This document shows positions 11,752 through 23,129 of a stretch of DNA of 64,000 bases, in pieces. A program made the position numbers and the translations under genes. The DNA is taken from positions 3,534,001 through 3,598,000 of the forward strand of contig JAJGBQ010000005.1 in assembly GCA_022457065.1 (NCBI GenBank). Direction: 5' to 3'. Below the pieces are notes generated by a model that ran no database searches, was not told the origin of the DNA, and saw only the letters and a list, made by a program, of their open reading frames with translations. The DNA is from Curvularia sp. ZM96. Its lineage: Eukaryota > Ascomycota > Dothideomycetes > Pleosporales > Pleosporaceae. Numbering within the stretch: position 1 is the first letter of the stretch; each line of letters begins with the position of its first letter.

Positions 11752-12718
11752 ATGTCGGCCGACGACACCCACCTCGACGGCAGCAATGACATAACCTCAC
11801 CACCACACTTCTCCAATACGCCCGGTGACCTCACCCCAGAGAGCTTCACTTCTCCTTGTCTCTTCGGCCCCTACTCACTCCTCGACAACGGAAACGCCGC
11901 CACGCCCGCTGATCGCCAACCCGAAGACTTGTATCGCGCACCTCTCCCCTTCAGCACCGGCTTTTTCGAGCAGATCCTCAACCCGGCCGGTCTTGACCAC
12001 GGCAGGTACTCTCCGTTCGATTGGCGACCCGACCGCCCTCTCGAACCAGATATGCCACCCTCCACTCGCGCACATCCACAAGACTCGCAGAGTTCACAGC
12101 GGCCCGACCGCCTCGCAAATGGTTATGTCGACCTGACCGGTGCCCCGGACTCACCTCCTCGGACGAGAAAGCGAGAATCGCCTACGCCAGGCCCCTCTGC
12201 GAAGCGGCACAAAAGAGAAGATGGCACAGCCAACGGGGTCGAGCAGCAGAGCGCAAAGCCCGCAACTGTAGATGACGTCGACTTGACGGGAAACTCTTCC
12301 GTTCAGCAGGTACTGCAGAAGCAGCGCGAGGATGCTGTTAAGGCACAGGCGAGACCCGACGAGACATTCACGACATTCAACTCCTTTAACTGCGTCATCT
12401 GCATGGACAATCCTACAGACCTTACAGCTACAGCATGTGGTATGTCTGGCTTTGTATTTATGGTCAAAGAATCTGCCCTAACCACTCACAGGCCACCTGT
12501 TCTGCCATACCTGTCTTATGGAGGCTCTGATCGCCGGTGAAAACCGCACAGGGCCTCATGAAACCAAGCGATCACAATGCCCCGTGTGTCGAAAGACCAT
12601 TAGTCGCAACAAGCCCTCCGATGTCATACCCTTGCTGCTTAAGAAAGGACTGTCTACACAGCCGCGGAAGAAGAAGGCTGCTGCGCCAGCTGTAACCACT
12701 GCACCGAAGGTATCGTGA
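11752..12718 (+). CDS. slx8: RING-finger protein, Slx8-like SUMO-targeted ubiquitin ligase candidate
   Basis: Exons 11752-12439 and 12492-12718 with a 52-nt phase-1 intron (GTATGT...CTCACAG) inside the RING domain; about 304 residues. The first 200 residues are disordered and polar, with a basic KRHKRE patch. The RING-HC zinc ligands are CVIC, then C-G-H-L-F-C-H-T-C across the splice, then CPVC. Two copies of VDLTG (about residues 125 and 183) resemble SUMO-interacting motifs of the RNF4/Slx8 family. A C-terminal single RING after an extended SIM-bearing N-terminus is the Slx8/RNF4 layout, hence the call. An unrelated RING E3 with chance VDLTG motifs remains possible. The Lys/Ala-rich tail follows the RING directly. 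Confidence 0.7.
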
Positions 12719-13151
12719 ATGTACTTGGCTTTCGCGATGCTTTCTTCAGCTTTGTATACGAACGTCGTATGTCATACTAAACTATGTATTAGCTAGCCCA
12801 GACAAGACCACAACGGGTACCTCGAAGATCCACACGACGCACGGGACGGATACCCGATATCACTGAATTTACATAAGCGGGAAGACCGTACGATCAGTGC
12901 ACACCGGGCCGCTCACTGCAGTATGGCAAGGAGCATGTAACGGGGCTGGATGCTTTGCAGGGATGTACGACAGCCGCCTGAGATAAGGAATACATCAGAA
13001 TAATAGCTTGGCGAAATGGGTACCTGTATGGATACTAGCGTCATATTAGATGACGTAGTTCACTACGCTGTTTAATAGAAGAATCGGAGCTACAGTGTAC
13101 TCGTCAACACCAGCGACTTTTCCTCCAAGGCCGAAATTTTCACTTTTCAGT
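12719..13151. other. Intergenic, RING gene 3' region and LDH promoter
   Basis: 433 nt with no supported gene. No clear TATA box near the LDH start at 13152. Confidence 0.35.
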
Positions 13152-14140
13152 ATGTCTCAAGATCCAAAATTCACCTCCCAGATCGCCATCCTCGGTGCTG
13201 GTGATGTCGGTGCCACTATCGCCTATTCACTCATCATGAACCCGGTCGCCGGCGATATCCTGATGGTAGATCCAAAAGAGGAGGTCCGCGACGCCCAAGT
13301 GCAAGACTTGTCCGATGCTACATTTCATGGAAACACTACTACGCGTGTAAGAGCGGGAACACACAAAGAAGCAGGGCAGTGTGATGTGGTAGTCATAACC
13401 GCTGGCGCGAAGCAGAAAAAACGTATACATCAATCGAGCGCGGAAGAGCAATCGTCAGACCACCAGACACTTATCAATCCGTAGGCGAAAGCCGAACCGA
13501 TCTCATCGGCCGCAATAAAGCCATTCTTGAATCAGCGATCAGCGACATGAAACCTTTTCGCTCAGATACCATCCTACTATTGGTCGCCAACCCCGTCGAT
13601 GTACTCACCTATTTTGCTCAAAAGTTCTCTGGTCTTCCTAAAGAGCAGGTTTTTGGCTCTGGCACCTTTCTCGACTCAGCGCGTCTCCGTGGCATTCTCG
13701 CTACAAAAGCTGAAGTTGCTGCATCCAGCATTGACGCCTATGTCCTGGGCGAGCACGGTGAATCCCAATTTGTTGCTTGGAGCCTTGCAAGCATTGGCGG
13801 TGTACCCCTCGAGCAAGCCATCGCAACCAGCCAGAGCATAGACAAGAACGCCATTGCAGAAGAAACCAAGAACAAGGCAACGAACATCATCCAGAGCAAG
13901 GGCGCAACGAACTATGGTATCGGTGGTGTCGCGGCTAGTATTTGCAAGTCTATATTGTTCGATCAGAGAAACATCAGGCCCGTCAGTCATTACCAGGAGG
14001 ATCTTGATGTTTGTCTGAGTGTACCGGCGGTGCTGGGGAGGAAGGGAATTGTGAGGAGTGTCCCAATGCCGCTGAGTGGAGAGGAGAAGGCGTTGTTGCA
14101 GAAGAGCGCGTTGATGTTGAAAAAGGTTATGAGTGCTTAG
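13152..14140 (+). CDS. ldh: L-lactate dehydrogenase (bacterial-type LDH/MDH family)
   Basis: Exons 13152-13422 and 13485-14140 with a 62-nt phase-1 intron (GTATAC...CCGTAG); about 308 residues, the normal length. The Rossmann motif GAGDVGATIAYSL is at residues 14-26, the NAD-ribose acidic residue follows in MVDPKEE, and the active-site loop begins AGAKQKK then R-E-S-R across the splice. The Gln in that loop is the lactate-specific residue; malate dehydrogenases have Arg. The substrate block GTFLDSARLR and the catalytic histidine in LGEHGES are intact. Predicted to interconvert pyruvate and L-lactate in the cytosol. The loop has Lys/Arg where most family members have Gly before ESR. Cytosolic NAD-dependent L-LDH is patchy in filamentous ascomycetes, so gain by transfer or retention are both possible. 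Confidence 0.85.
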
Positions 14141-14694
14141 ACTTGGATAGACATACGAGCAGCCAGTTGATACATCGTTCGTGATATAGATTGGGGGAAT
14201 ACATAATGCTTCTCTTTAACCGACAGATTTCATTTGTTTTGCTCATACTACGTCGAAAAAGCACAGCCACGATGCCATCATATCCACTCGACAACAATCA
14301 TCTACTGCACAAAGCCGCTCTTAAGCGTTTCTACCTAGCCAAGCCTTGCTGCAATACTGCAGTATCTGCCAAAATCCGGTTTCCACTCAAATCTACGATT
14401 TATTGCCCTAAAGGGGTGGGTATAACCTAGTGTGTGGGAATTAGCCTGCGCCCCAGCGCCCCACTACGCTACATGTATTCTGCACGCATCACATCGACTC
14501 ATATTGTATTCAGCTGATTGGCTTGTGCGCCCCGGACTTCTGAGGCTGTCCACCATCGTACCTGGATCAGGTACAACATTGTTTACATATATATTGAGAC
14601 TGAACGAACAGGCTGTTCGAACTCTCCAGACTCAAACCCCTTTCTCTATATGACATCATCGCTCTTATCCAACACCACCCCTAACAATTCTAAA
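14141..14694. other. Intergenic, promoter of the GST gene
   Basis: 554 nt without a gene. A TATATAT tract at about 14589 lies 100 nt upstream of the GST ATG and could be its core promoter. Confidence 0.35.
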
Positions 14695-15502
14695 ATGGCA
14701 ACATCAGACACGCCGATTGGATTCTTCGACATTGCCTCCGGGCCCCCAAAGCGGTGCTATGCGCCCAATCCGTGGAAAACCCGGTCCGTCTCTCACATAC
14801 ACATCCTCTTTCTCAAAACTAACACCATGCCCGATTAGCTACACCCTCAATCTCAAATCCGTGCCCTACAAAACAAACTGGGTCGAGCTGCCAGATGTAA
14901 AATCCGTCCGTCAATCCTACAACGTGGCGCCGGTACGAAATTTCCCAGATGGATCAGATTTCTACACGCTGCCCATGATCCACGATGTCGCCAACGACGA
15001 CACCTGGGTCGGCGACTCCTTCGACATCGCTGTGTACCTGGATTCCAAGTACGCTGATAGCGGAGAGCGTCTTTTCCCACCAAACAGCATCGGTGTGCAC
15101 CGCGTCTTCAACGCCCACGTCGACGCCCTGTTCACGAAGCATGTAGTCCTCTGCGCTAATTACATGCCTTTGAACCCTGAGACAGCAGAGCAAACGAGGC
15201 GCGAGTTTGTCGAGCGACTGAAAGTAGACAGCTGGGATGTGTTCTGTGTCGAGGGCGAGGCGAGGGAAAAGGTGTTGCAAGCGTTTGAGGCGGATTTGGA
15301 GGAGTTTGCAAAGATGTGGCGGTTTGGGGATAAGGGACCGTTTTTAGAGGGGGAGAAGTTGACGTATGCGGATGTTATTGTGGGGGGTTGGCTGCAGTTT
15401 TTGAAGAACACGATTCCGGAGTGGGAGAGGGTTTGTTCGTGGCAAGGGGGGAAGTGGAAGAAGCTGAATGAGGCGTTGGAGCCGTGGGCGAAGCAGGGAT
15501 AA
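14695..15502 (+). CDS. Glutathione S-transferase-like protein
   Basis: Exons 14695-14783 and 14839-15502; the 55-nt intron (donor GTCCGT, acceptor CCGATTAG) is phase 2 and restores NPWKTRYTLNLKSVPYKTNW. About 250 residues. The N-terminus has the thioredoxin-fold pattern of fungal GSTs (FFDIASGPPKRCYAPNPWKT), then YTLPMIHD (cis-Pro loop) and VGDSFDIAVYLDSKY, which supplies the glutathione-binding acidic/Ser pair. The C-terminal helical domain ends with LEPWAKQG. This sub-family is related to bacterial beta-etherase-like GSTs and is common in ascomycetes; the substrate is unknown. It is convergent with the methyltransferase gene, with only about 100 nt between the stops. Confidence 0.8.
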
Positions 15503-15601
15503 GAGGGATGGGAATGTACGATGTGATTGTTAGTGCAATTCGATGAAATTGCAAAAGATATCTACAATAAATGAATAGTAAATGAAATACATCCAACAAT
15601 A

Positions 15602-16561
15602 TTATGAGTGTTTCGTAGCTCGTACTACCCACAATGGATCTAAATGGTCCGGAAGATGTGGTGAGCGTACAAGGACCGTGCCTTGGTCATCTGTGATACG
15701 CATGCCGCTCTCATCCCGCGCGCAGAGATCAACTATCTCGACGTCTTTCCAGCCTGCAAAGTGTAGGTAATCTATACAGTCAGCAAAACGCTACTCATGC
15801 GGAACACATGTAGCCAACTCACCACCAACAAATTCCAACCTCGATCGCTCATCCAACATCAACCACCGCCTGACAACCTTGTTTGGAAAGCAGCGGTTAC
15901 TGATGATGAGGTGTACTTTTCCCCCTTCTTTTGTCGCCTCGAGTAATTTCTTGCAAACTTCCAACGGCTTGTTCAAATAGTCCACACTAACCACACATGT
16001 CGTCGCATCAAACTGCAACTCCTTGCCTCCCGCTCGGACATCGTGCGGTGGCGAATTCAGATCCAACACCCTCCATCTCTCCTCATTCCCCATGAAGACT
16101 CCGTTTAGAGCCATTTCTTCTCTATTCAGGCCGACGCCAAAGACCTCCAGCTCGCCCCTCTGGATCGCTTCTTTGACAGGCAAGGGGTAGAACGATTTCC
16201 AACTGGTGCACATATCCATGATTGTACCTGACCGAGGCAAAACCGTTTCATAGTACTGTGTCAGCCGTGCAATAGCCGGGTCATCAATGTGCGTAACTAG
16301 CCGCGGTTGTTGATAGAATTCGCCATCGGGAGACTCGTCGTACCGCTGAAAGTCAGACGCAGTGTATGGCCAGGTGTCATATTTTGGTGTATATGGTGTA
16401 GAAGGGAAGGGGTTGTTGGGTGAAGCAGAAGCCATGGTTGCCGCGGTAAAGCCGGAGAAGAAGTTGAATGGGACAGTGCTGTTACGGTTGAGTGAAGAGT
16501 ATGTGCGCCATGGGGCGGAGAGCGTTGGGCGGAGAAACCGGATACAGCGAGGTAGGGACAT
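15602..16561 (-). CDS. SAM-dependent methyltransferase, possibly mitochondrial
   Basis: Exons 16561-15823 and 15771-15602; the 51-nt phase-1 intron (GTGAGT...TGTATAG) joins LEFVG to DYLHFAGWKDVEIVDL. About 302 residues. The N-terminus MSLPRCIRFLRPTLSAPWR is basic and hydroxylated, so mitochondrial import is plausible. The catalytic core is a divergent class I fold: the motif I position reads IMDMCTSWKSF, followed by VFGVGLNREEM, a DATTCVVSVDYL strand and GGKVHLIISNRCF. The family is widespread in fungi and plants but has no firm substrate. If the start were the second Met (residue 43, MASASPNNPF), the presequence would be lost. Confidence 0.75.
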
Positions 16562-16920
16562 ATGACTCTGGTTTGCGTTTGGTAGATCTCAAGATGAGTG
16601 ATGAGGAGGCGCGTTTGGTAGTATTGGACAATGGGTTGGTGACGTCAAGACACGCGCGCTCACGTGACGACGTGTCGGACTGTTCTTCAGCCATGGTATT
16701 TGTAGAGAAAAGATGTGACCACAAATCAGCATCCACTCCCCAGAAGATATGATCTATGTGTCCTGCTCAATGACACATTAACATAACCATCTAGCCTGCC
16801 TTTGGGTGCGGGTCACCTATTCCGAGCGTCGGAATCCCAGTTCCGAGCTTGCGGGGGTAGGTATTTGTATACATAAGACGATCAGTGCGGACATATTTCT
16901 ACTTTATGGCTTAGTTTAAT
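16562..16920. other. Intergenic, upstream of the methyltransferase
   Basis: About 360 nt with no supported gene; contains GTGACGTCAAG and CACGTGACG (16640-16670), CRE/E-box-like palindromic cores that could be activator sites of the minus-strand methyltransferase. Confidence 0.3.
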
Positions 16921-17115
16921 ATGGTATTCATTCTCATCGCTGCAACAATCGTATGTAAGGATGCGCAAACCCGGAAAAAAGTCACTGAAGCGTTTCGGAA
17001 AATCATCGAGTACACGACTCCGAACGAGCCAGAAGTCCTACAACATTCGGCTGAATCAGTTACGATCAAACCCGTTTGCGGCTTTGTCGGTTGCGAGGAG
17101 AAAAGCAAGTTATAG
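16921..17115 (+). pseudogene. Relic of an ABM-type (antibiotic biosynthesis monooxygenase fold) protein
   Basis: A 64-codon ORF reads MVFILIAATIVCKDAQTRKK and then a TEAFRKIIEYTTPNEPEVLQ block, the usual first half of small fungal ABM-domain proteins (helix, then NEPxVLQ). After that the sequence degrades: a weak GFVGCEEKSKL echo of the second strand pair (normally a G-F-E-x-Y-x-x-K-x-A-L pattern) is followed by a stop, and no second half is found downstream in any frame. Full-length members are about 100 residues. I read it as a truncated remnant; a very short intact gene is the alternative. Confidence 0.35.
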
Positions 17116-18028
17116 TTCAATGTCGAATAGTGATAATTGCAATGTATTCCACGAATAGTGGTTGTTCAAGAATAGCGGTTATTCACTTAGCCAATTCAAG
17201 CATTAACATGATCTCATCCCATGTACTCAACTCTCTCAATTCTTCGAAATTCCAAATCCTAGAGAAAATCAAGCATATACCCACTGACCTCGCTCATATG
17301 TTTTGTGCTTTGTCTGAGGGACCCACAACTCTAGCATGATACTATGTCTCGGTCTGCCCACAAATCCCTTACACAAGCGGCGCTGCCCATATAGGTGTGC
17401 CCAGTAGTCTCCAAGATCAGGTCTCATAATGGAATGAATGCCTTCTCTTGGAAATGGCGGGGCTACGAACCATCCAAATATACGGTAGGGCTGCAAGGTA
17501 GGGTGTTAGCGGAGGCAATGTTTGATCATTGGGAGAAAGACGAAGTATCAAACAGGTTGTCTTTAGTGTTAAATGGACGAAGGGATTTGAATCTGTCCCC
17601 GGCTATATAAAAGCTTTAAACAAGGACGAAGGCGCCTCGCACTACTAGCCGACACAATTGGACTTATCTGAGCCCAGAACTTGATACCGGAGAAGTACGG
17701 CGCTGGAGGAGCTCTGCAGTACTGTCGCATGAAGCTGGCGGGGAGGGCCACAAGTCGATGGTCCTTGAAGCTCCGTTATGCTCCACCCAGCATTTCAATC
17801 GTCGAGGCGCGTTTGGCCCACGGTAAATGCAGTATCCTGGCTGTCGAGTAACTTCAGGCCAGCTGATGTTGTGATTGATGGTTTGGTAGTTGTAGCCGCT
17901 CGCTCTGGCGATGAGCCATCCTCGCTGTCGTATCACCTAGAGCATGTTTAGCTCTAAGTGTAGTTTCCAGGCAGGAAAACAAGGAGCGATTGCACATATC
18001 AGTTGATGCGGAGTTTCGGCGGCTTGAT
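17116..18028. other. Gene-poor stretch
   Basis: No intact gene. On the minus strand 17936-17664 an open frame (VIRQRGWLIARASGYNYQT...) could be a terminal exon of the gene to the right, because it can be joined in phase 0 to the GTACGT donor at 18169; the 233-nt intron would be unusually long for this window. Confidence 0.3.
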
Positions 18029-19120
18029 TCATAGCGCCAGCCCATAGCATGGTGCTTGGTGAACAAAACGATTGCTACTCCAAAAAAACATAATGGTGAC
18101 ACGGTCGGGTAGTATTTGATTGCGAAGGACGCCGGAATCGGAATGAAGAAACATAAAAGAGATACGTACCTTGTTCCACTCCAGTTCATTTGTAGTCAAC
18201 TCATCATCGGATCCGCCATCGTAATCCCCGGTGTCAGCATCCAAGCATCTCATCGGTCGAGATATGCTGATTCTCTCAAGCCTCTCCGTATCTCCTTTTC
18301 CACTTAGAACCAAACACTCTTCCAGCTTCTTACGCAGCCATGGACCCTTTCGGTTACCTAATAATTCCTCATCATCGCACCATTTATGCAGTGCATTGGA
18401 GAAATGGGAATCGGTAGGACGGTTTCGCGAGTGCAATGTCAACAAAGTGTCGTATACAATGGAGCGATCGCAGCCAGCTTCGGCAACAGCAAAGTACAGT
18501 GTTTCCAAGCCGGCAAATCTGCCCAACCTTCGATTGTGGTTGAACAGCTCTACTACCTCCAGGTTTCGCTCGATCATAGCCTGGCGTCTGCCTTCAACAG
18601 CTATTTGGGCTGTTTCGGGATCGTGCCAGTCAACGCTCATGCTCGTGATCCAAAGCAAGAATCGAAGAAACTCGATCTTATCATGAGACCATGGTGCACG
18701 CAGAAGTTTCTTTGGTATCCGTCCTTTAACAAATGCAAGACGCGGTAAGTGGCTTCGCGAGAATATCATCTTTGTTGCATCGCCGAAATTTGGAGGCCAT
18801 TGGGCATCGAAGCAACCCTCCTCTGGCTTCCGGTCGCATAGACAACCTTGGGTTCCGAATCTTCGCAAGCACCATGACTTGAAGAAGTTCCATGTCATCC
18901 ATTTGGAAGCAAAGATGAAGGTCTGGGCCGCAGACTGTTTCGTGCGCTCGCCATGTACCTCTGTCAAATAGTAGTCGCAGGTCGCATTGTAGATGTATTC
19001 GGATGAAAACCGCGTTGCGATATATGGCGATGACTGCAGTAGCGCAATATTGTATTCTGATCTAGTATATATTTGCTGAAGAAGCTCAGTAGGCAGCCGT
19101 TCGATTGGGGCAAGGCCCAT
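18029..19120 (-). CDS. Unknown protein with an F-box-like N-terminus
   Basis: ATG at 19120 gives MGLAPIERLPTELLQQIY, resembling the start of an F-box (LP.ELL..I), then about 360 residues without recognised domains, with paired Cys in GTQGCLCDRKPEEGC and an acidic DYDGGSDDELTTNELEW segment near the end. The open frame continues to 18029, but a strong donor (AAG|GTACGT, 18169) sits right after ELEWNK, so the last 46 codons may be intronic; splicing to 17936-17664 would give about 407 residues. Such F-box-like proteins are abundant and lineage-specific in Pleosporales. No expression or partner can be inferred. Confidence 0.5.
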   Translation of the reverse strand: MGLAPIERLPTELLQQIYTRSEYNIALLQSSPYIATRFSSEYIYNATCDYYLTEVHGERTKQSAAQTFIFASKWMTWNFFKSWCLRRFGTQGCLCDRKPEEGCFDAQWPPNFGDATKMIFSRSHLPRLAFVKGRIPKKLLRAPWSHDKIEFLRFLLWITSMSVDWHDPETAQIAVEGRRQAMIERNLEVVELFNHNRRLGRFAGLETLYFAVAEAGCDRSIVYDTLLTLHSRNRPTDSHFSNALHKWCDDEELLGNRKGPWLRKKLEECLVLSGKGDTERLERISISRPMRCLDADTGDYDGGSDDELTTNELEWNKVRISFMFLHSDSGVLRNQILPDRVTIMFFWSSNRFVHQAPCYGLAL

Positions 19121-20243
19121 GTTGATTTGGGGACGTAAGTGGATAGATTCAGTGCTGGCAGTCAAGGTTCAGATATGAAAGTAATCCTGAACGGTCGGAA
19201 TTGTTGAAGAAGGTGGTGAAGAAGCCAAGCAGATGCTGACAGATCTCACAACGTGGTGTGAACAGGCCGGTGGTACGTTAGGCCACCCAGTCGGCCACCA
19301 GCATCCCGCATTGCCTATTTGGTATTACCCCACACCCACACGGAGATAGCGCATCTTTCAGCCCCATTCCGAACCTCGGACCTAGGATAGCTCCCGCACA
19401 CTCCCTTCAGAATTGGACCCTTGCATTTATTTCGCCACGTTTAATGCAAGCATAATGATCGTCTTTCTGGCTATTGACAATGGCGTAGATCTAGGGCTAA
19501 GGGTGAGATAAAGATCTTAAACAACTGCTTCTTTAGGGATTGAATAAAACATGATGAGTGATGGAGATGCTGGTACCTTAGGTATATCGGTTGAACTCCA
19601 CGGTTTGCGTGCGTGTGGCCATCATACCCCGGCGTGATGAGAGCTGGAAACACCATCTACTGTTGGTTTGATATAACGACCTCATCGTTTTAGGTAATGC
19701 GAGAAACTTCTATTCGAAACAGCCCATACGCTTGCACATATCATGATCAGTCCAACGCATAGCTTGGAGCCCATGAAACAACATCCACAGGTCACAAAGG
19801 TATGAAAGGACCCCACTCCGGCGCTAAGCTGCTGCGCAACCCCATATTTATTCGTATTCACGATCTGGCATCTGTATAGATACACTCGAAGTCGATATCT
19901 CACGTTGATGTCGTTCCACTGTACTTGGGCAAAACTTGTTCTGTGAAGAACAGGAACATGGGTGGGAAAGTTGATTATCCCAGGTGTCTAAGAAGCGTGC
20001 TAATGTATTGTCATGTGACAGGACAGGGTCAGGGTGTGAGACGCCAACTCAGATGTGTTAAACGAAATCTCTCTCGGTCTTACAACGGCATGTTAACGTC
20101 AGTGTCAGATACCGCTGCCGCACTAGCATATCACGGTCTAGCGTGCAGTCGCATGATTGGCGTCCGATTGTTCCGATATTTCAATCGAACACCAATACCA
20201 TTGAAGTGTACAGATTCTTATTCTCGTAGTTTCACACACCACA
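19121..20243. other. Intergenic, no gene seen
   Basis: About 1.1 kb separating the F-box-like gene and the SDR, which are divergently oriented. ORFs are short and motif-free. Confidence 0.4.
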
Positions 20244-21359
20244 ATGGCAGAACTCGACGCGAGCAACCTCTTTAGTGTCAAAGGCTTGGTAGCTGTGGTT
20301 ACTGGCGGAGGGACAGGTAAAGCTCTCGTGAGGCAGAATCCGCGGATGAACTGACCAATAAAAGGCATTGGTTTGATGATCGCCCAAGCCCTGGAGGCTA
20401 ACGGTGCAATTGTATACATCCTCGGACGCCGGGAAGAGGTTTTGAAAGAGGCTGCAGCTACAGCGGTAAGCTTCACTATCCGCGATTTGACTGTGTGATC
20501 CATGGCGACACTGTCTTGCATCACTTAGGTCATCGCTCCATCGGAGAGAAAGTTCAATCTAGTTTCCTAACTGTCACACATAGAAGCATGGCAACATTCA
20601 CACATTCAAAGCAGATGTGACTTCAAAGTCGGAGCTCGCCGCTGCGGCAGACCACGTTGCTGCGAAATCCGGTTACGTCAACCTGGTCGTCGCAAACTCA
20701 GGCGTCAATGGCCCGACACTTCGTAATTTGAAGCAAGACGCAACTCTGAAAGAATTCCAGGACTACCTGTGGAACTGGGACACCGATGCTTGCAACGAGA
20801 CATATGCTGTCAACACGACGGCTGCCTTCTTCACCGTTGTTGCCTTCCTCGAGTTGCTGGACAAGGGCAACAAGGCGGGTAATGTCGAGCAAATGAGTCA
20901 AGCCATATGTATCAGCAGTGCTGGTGCTTTCAGTCGTGTGCTCTCATCGGGTTACCCATATGCAGGCTCAAAAGCAGCAATCATACACATCATGAAACAG
21001 CTCGCTACCCGGCTGGCACCATATGGTATCCGCTCTAACGTCCTCGCGCCTGGTTGTAAGTTATAGTCTCGTATTCTCTTCACTCGTCAAAAACGCCTCA
21101 GCGGTGCCATTGCTGTGAGAGTTGGTGCGCTATCTTTGTAACCTACTGACAATACCAAGATTTCCCGAGCGAAATGACCGCCAATCTAGGCTTGAAAGAG
21201 AAGTACCCGAGAGATTTTCTCCCGCAAGAAAGAAATGGAGATGAGAAGGACATTGCTGGAGCAATGTTGTTTCTTGCGAGCAGAGCGGGTGCCTATATCA
21301 ACGGCAATGTGCTGCTCACGGACGGTGGTCGACTCAGTGTTCTACCGGCCACTTATTGA
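20244..21359 (+). CDS. Short-chain dehydrogenase/reductase
   Basis: Four exons: 20244-20316, 20365-20465, 20584-21055, 21160-21359; introns of 48, 118 and 104 nt with donors GTAAAG, GTAAGC, GTAAGT. About 281 residues. The cofactor motif TGGGTGIGL is formed across the first splice; VANSGV replaces the usual NNAG; catalytic Ser is in ICISSAGAF and the YxxxK pair in YPYAGSK. The third splice creates NVLAPGYFPSEMT, the standard SDR loop. The C-terminal GNVLLTDGGR is typical of classical SDRs. NADP(H) use is likely because no acidic residue follows beta-2 (ILGRREE has Arg). Substrate unknown. The resemblance is to RHTO/gluconate-5-dehydrogenase-type fungal SDRs. Confidence 0.85.
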
Positions 21360-21966
21360 TATGAATAAGGAACATATAGTACGAGGTACTATAGCCTGGG
21401 TATCTAGTACGGCGATAGAGAATGAAGATTACTCGATTTTGGGTTTGCAGTGTATGCATAGCGTAATTTATGGGATAAAGTCACGATTAATGGTGGCATT
21501 TGGTTAGCGCTTACTAGGATGTGGAGTATATCAACGTGTAGTCTTGTTTCACCGCACGGCCAAGCTCTTGTGAAATTGTTTCTTTGATCAGTTGATTAGA
21601 AAGACAGACTCACCAGTGCTAGTACGGCCTTTTGATCGACAATGAAAGTCGGATAAACCACAAAACCGAGCCAACTCCAGCACCACCAAGAGTTTCGTTT
21701 AGATGAAGTAATCAGATCAACTCAATATGCTAAATTTGATACTTTTAAATCATGGAGATTTTGGGGAAAGACAATATCTATAAGGCTGCAGCGGCGTACA
21801 AGGCTTTGGAGCGGGGTTTGTGTCGTCGGACACGGGCATTGTTGTTCGGCTTTCCCACTCAAAAGAGACAGGTCACACCGCGGCCCCCGGCCCTTTCTAA
21901 TTCCTCAAATTGAGAGCGGCATGACTTGGTTTGACAGAACAAAATCTCGGATCTCACAAAAGGTAA
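21360..21966. other. Intergenic
   Basis: 607 nt between two plus-strand genes, A/T-rich, no gene or clear element. Confidence 0.35.
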
Positions 21967-23129
21967 ATGGCAGGCGTTCGCTTCAAGACTGCAGCACTGG
22001 CGCTGTGTGGATACCATGTAGCTGCGGCGTGGGGATACGTTGAACAAGTCGCATCGCGCCGCGAGTACTTCTATGTCGGCGGCGAATACGCAAATCTCAA
22101 AGTACGTTCTTATCAAAAGCCAAACAGTCCCTGTTACTGAAGTCACAGCTCGGAAATGAAACCGCGCAATACATGATCAATCAGATCTATGTCGAGAAGC
22201 TCACGCCCAACAACCAGACTCAAGCCACGCCTATCGTCTTCATCGCTGGCAACGGGCAAACAGGCACCAACTTCCTTGAAACACCGGATGACCGACCAGG
22301 CTGGGCCTCATTCTTCCTGTCGCACGGCTACACCGTGTACTTGACTGACCAACCGTCGCGAGGCCGTTCCCCGTGGTTCCCAGGACTCGGTTCCATGGAC
22401 ATAGCCAGCACGGCGCGCGTCGAGCAACTCTTCACCGCGATTTCGTCGCACAACCGCTGGCCGCAGTCCAAACTGCACACACAATGGCCAGGCACTGGAA
22501 AAGTCGGCGACCCGGTATTCGACAGTTTTTACGCCACACAGGTACAGCGACAGACTGACGTGCTTATTCTCGAAGCGCAAAACGCCAAAGCGTACACGGC
22601 GCTGCTGGATAAGATTGGAGAAGCGCACGTCGTCACGCACAGCCAGGCTGGGGCGTACGGCTGGCGCGTGGGTGATTTGCGACCGCATCTCACGAAGAGC
22701 ATTGTAGCGCTTGAGCCGTCAGGTCCGCCTTTCATCAATCGAGTGGCTGCTTCGGGGCCTGCACGCCCCTGGGGCATCACAGAACTCGAAGTTGGGTATG
22801 ATCCCCCCGCCGGACCCAATGCAACAGATATCCAGAAAGTGGTTGTGCCGGCTAAAGATGCGAATCACACGGATTGTATCTTGCAAGCGGAGCCAGCGAA
22901 GAGGCTGGTGAATTTGGCGAAGGTGCCGGTGTTGACGGTGACGGCGGAGGCGAGTTATCATGCGCCGTATGACTATTGTACGGTGGGGTATTTGAGACAA
23001 GCGGGTGTGGAGGTGGAGCATATGGAGCTTGCCGATGAGGGGATTCATGGTAATGGGCATATGTTGTTTATGGAGAAGAATAACATCGAGATTGCAGAGA
23101 AGGTTTTGGTGTGGTTGCAGAAGCATTGA
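21967..23129 (+). CDS. Secreted alpha/beta hydrolase
   Basis: Exons 21967-22101 and 22149-23129 with a 47-nt phase-0 intron (GTACGT...GTCACAG); about 371 residues. The N-terminus MAGVRFKTAALALCGYHVAA is a plausible signal peptide. The oxyanion region is IVFIAGNGQTGTNFL, followed by TDQPSRGRSPW, and the nucleophile elbow is VVTHSQAGAYG (Ser as nucleophile). The catalytic His is probably in DEGIHGNGHM near the C-terminus. Several N-x-T/S sites (for example NQT, NAT, NHT) agree with secretion. This family is common in plant-associated ascomycetes; the substrate (ester or lactone) cannot be read from sequence. Confidence 0.8.
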
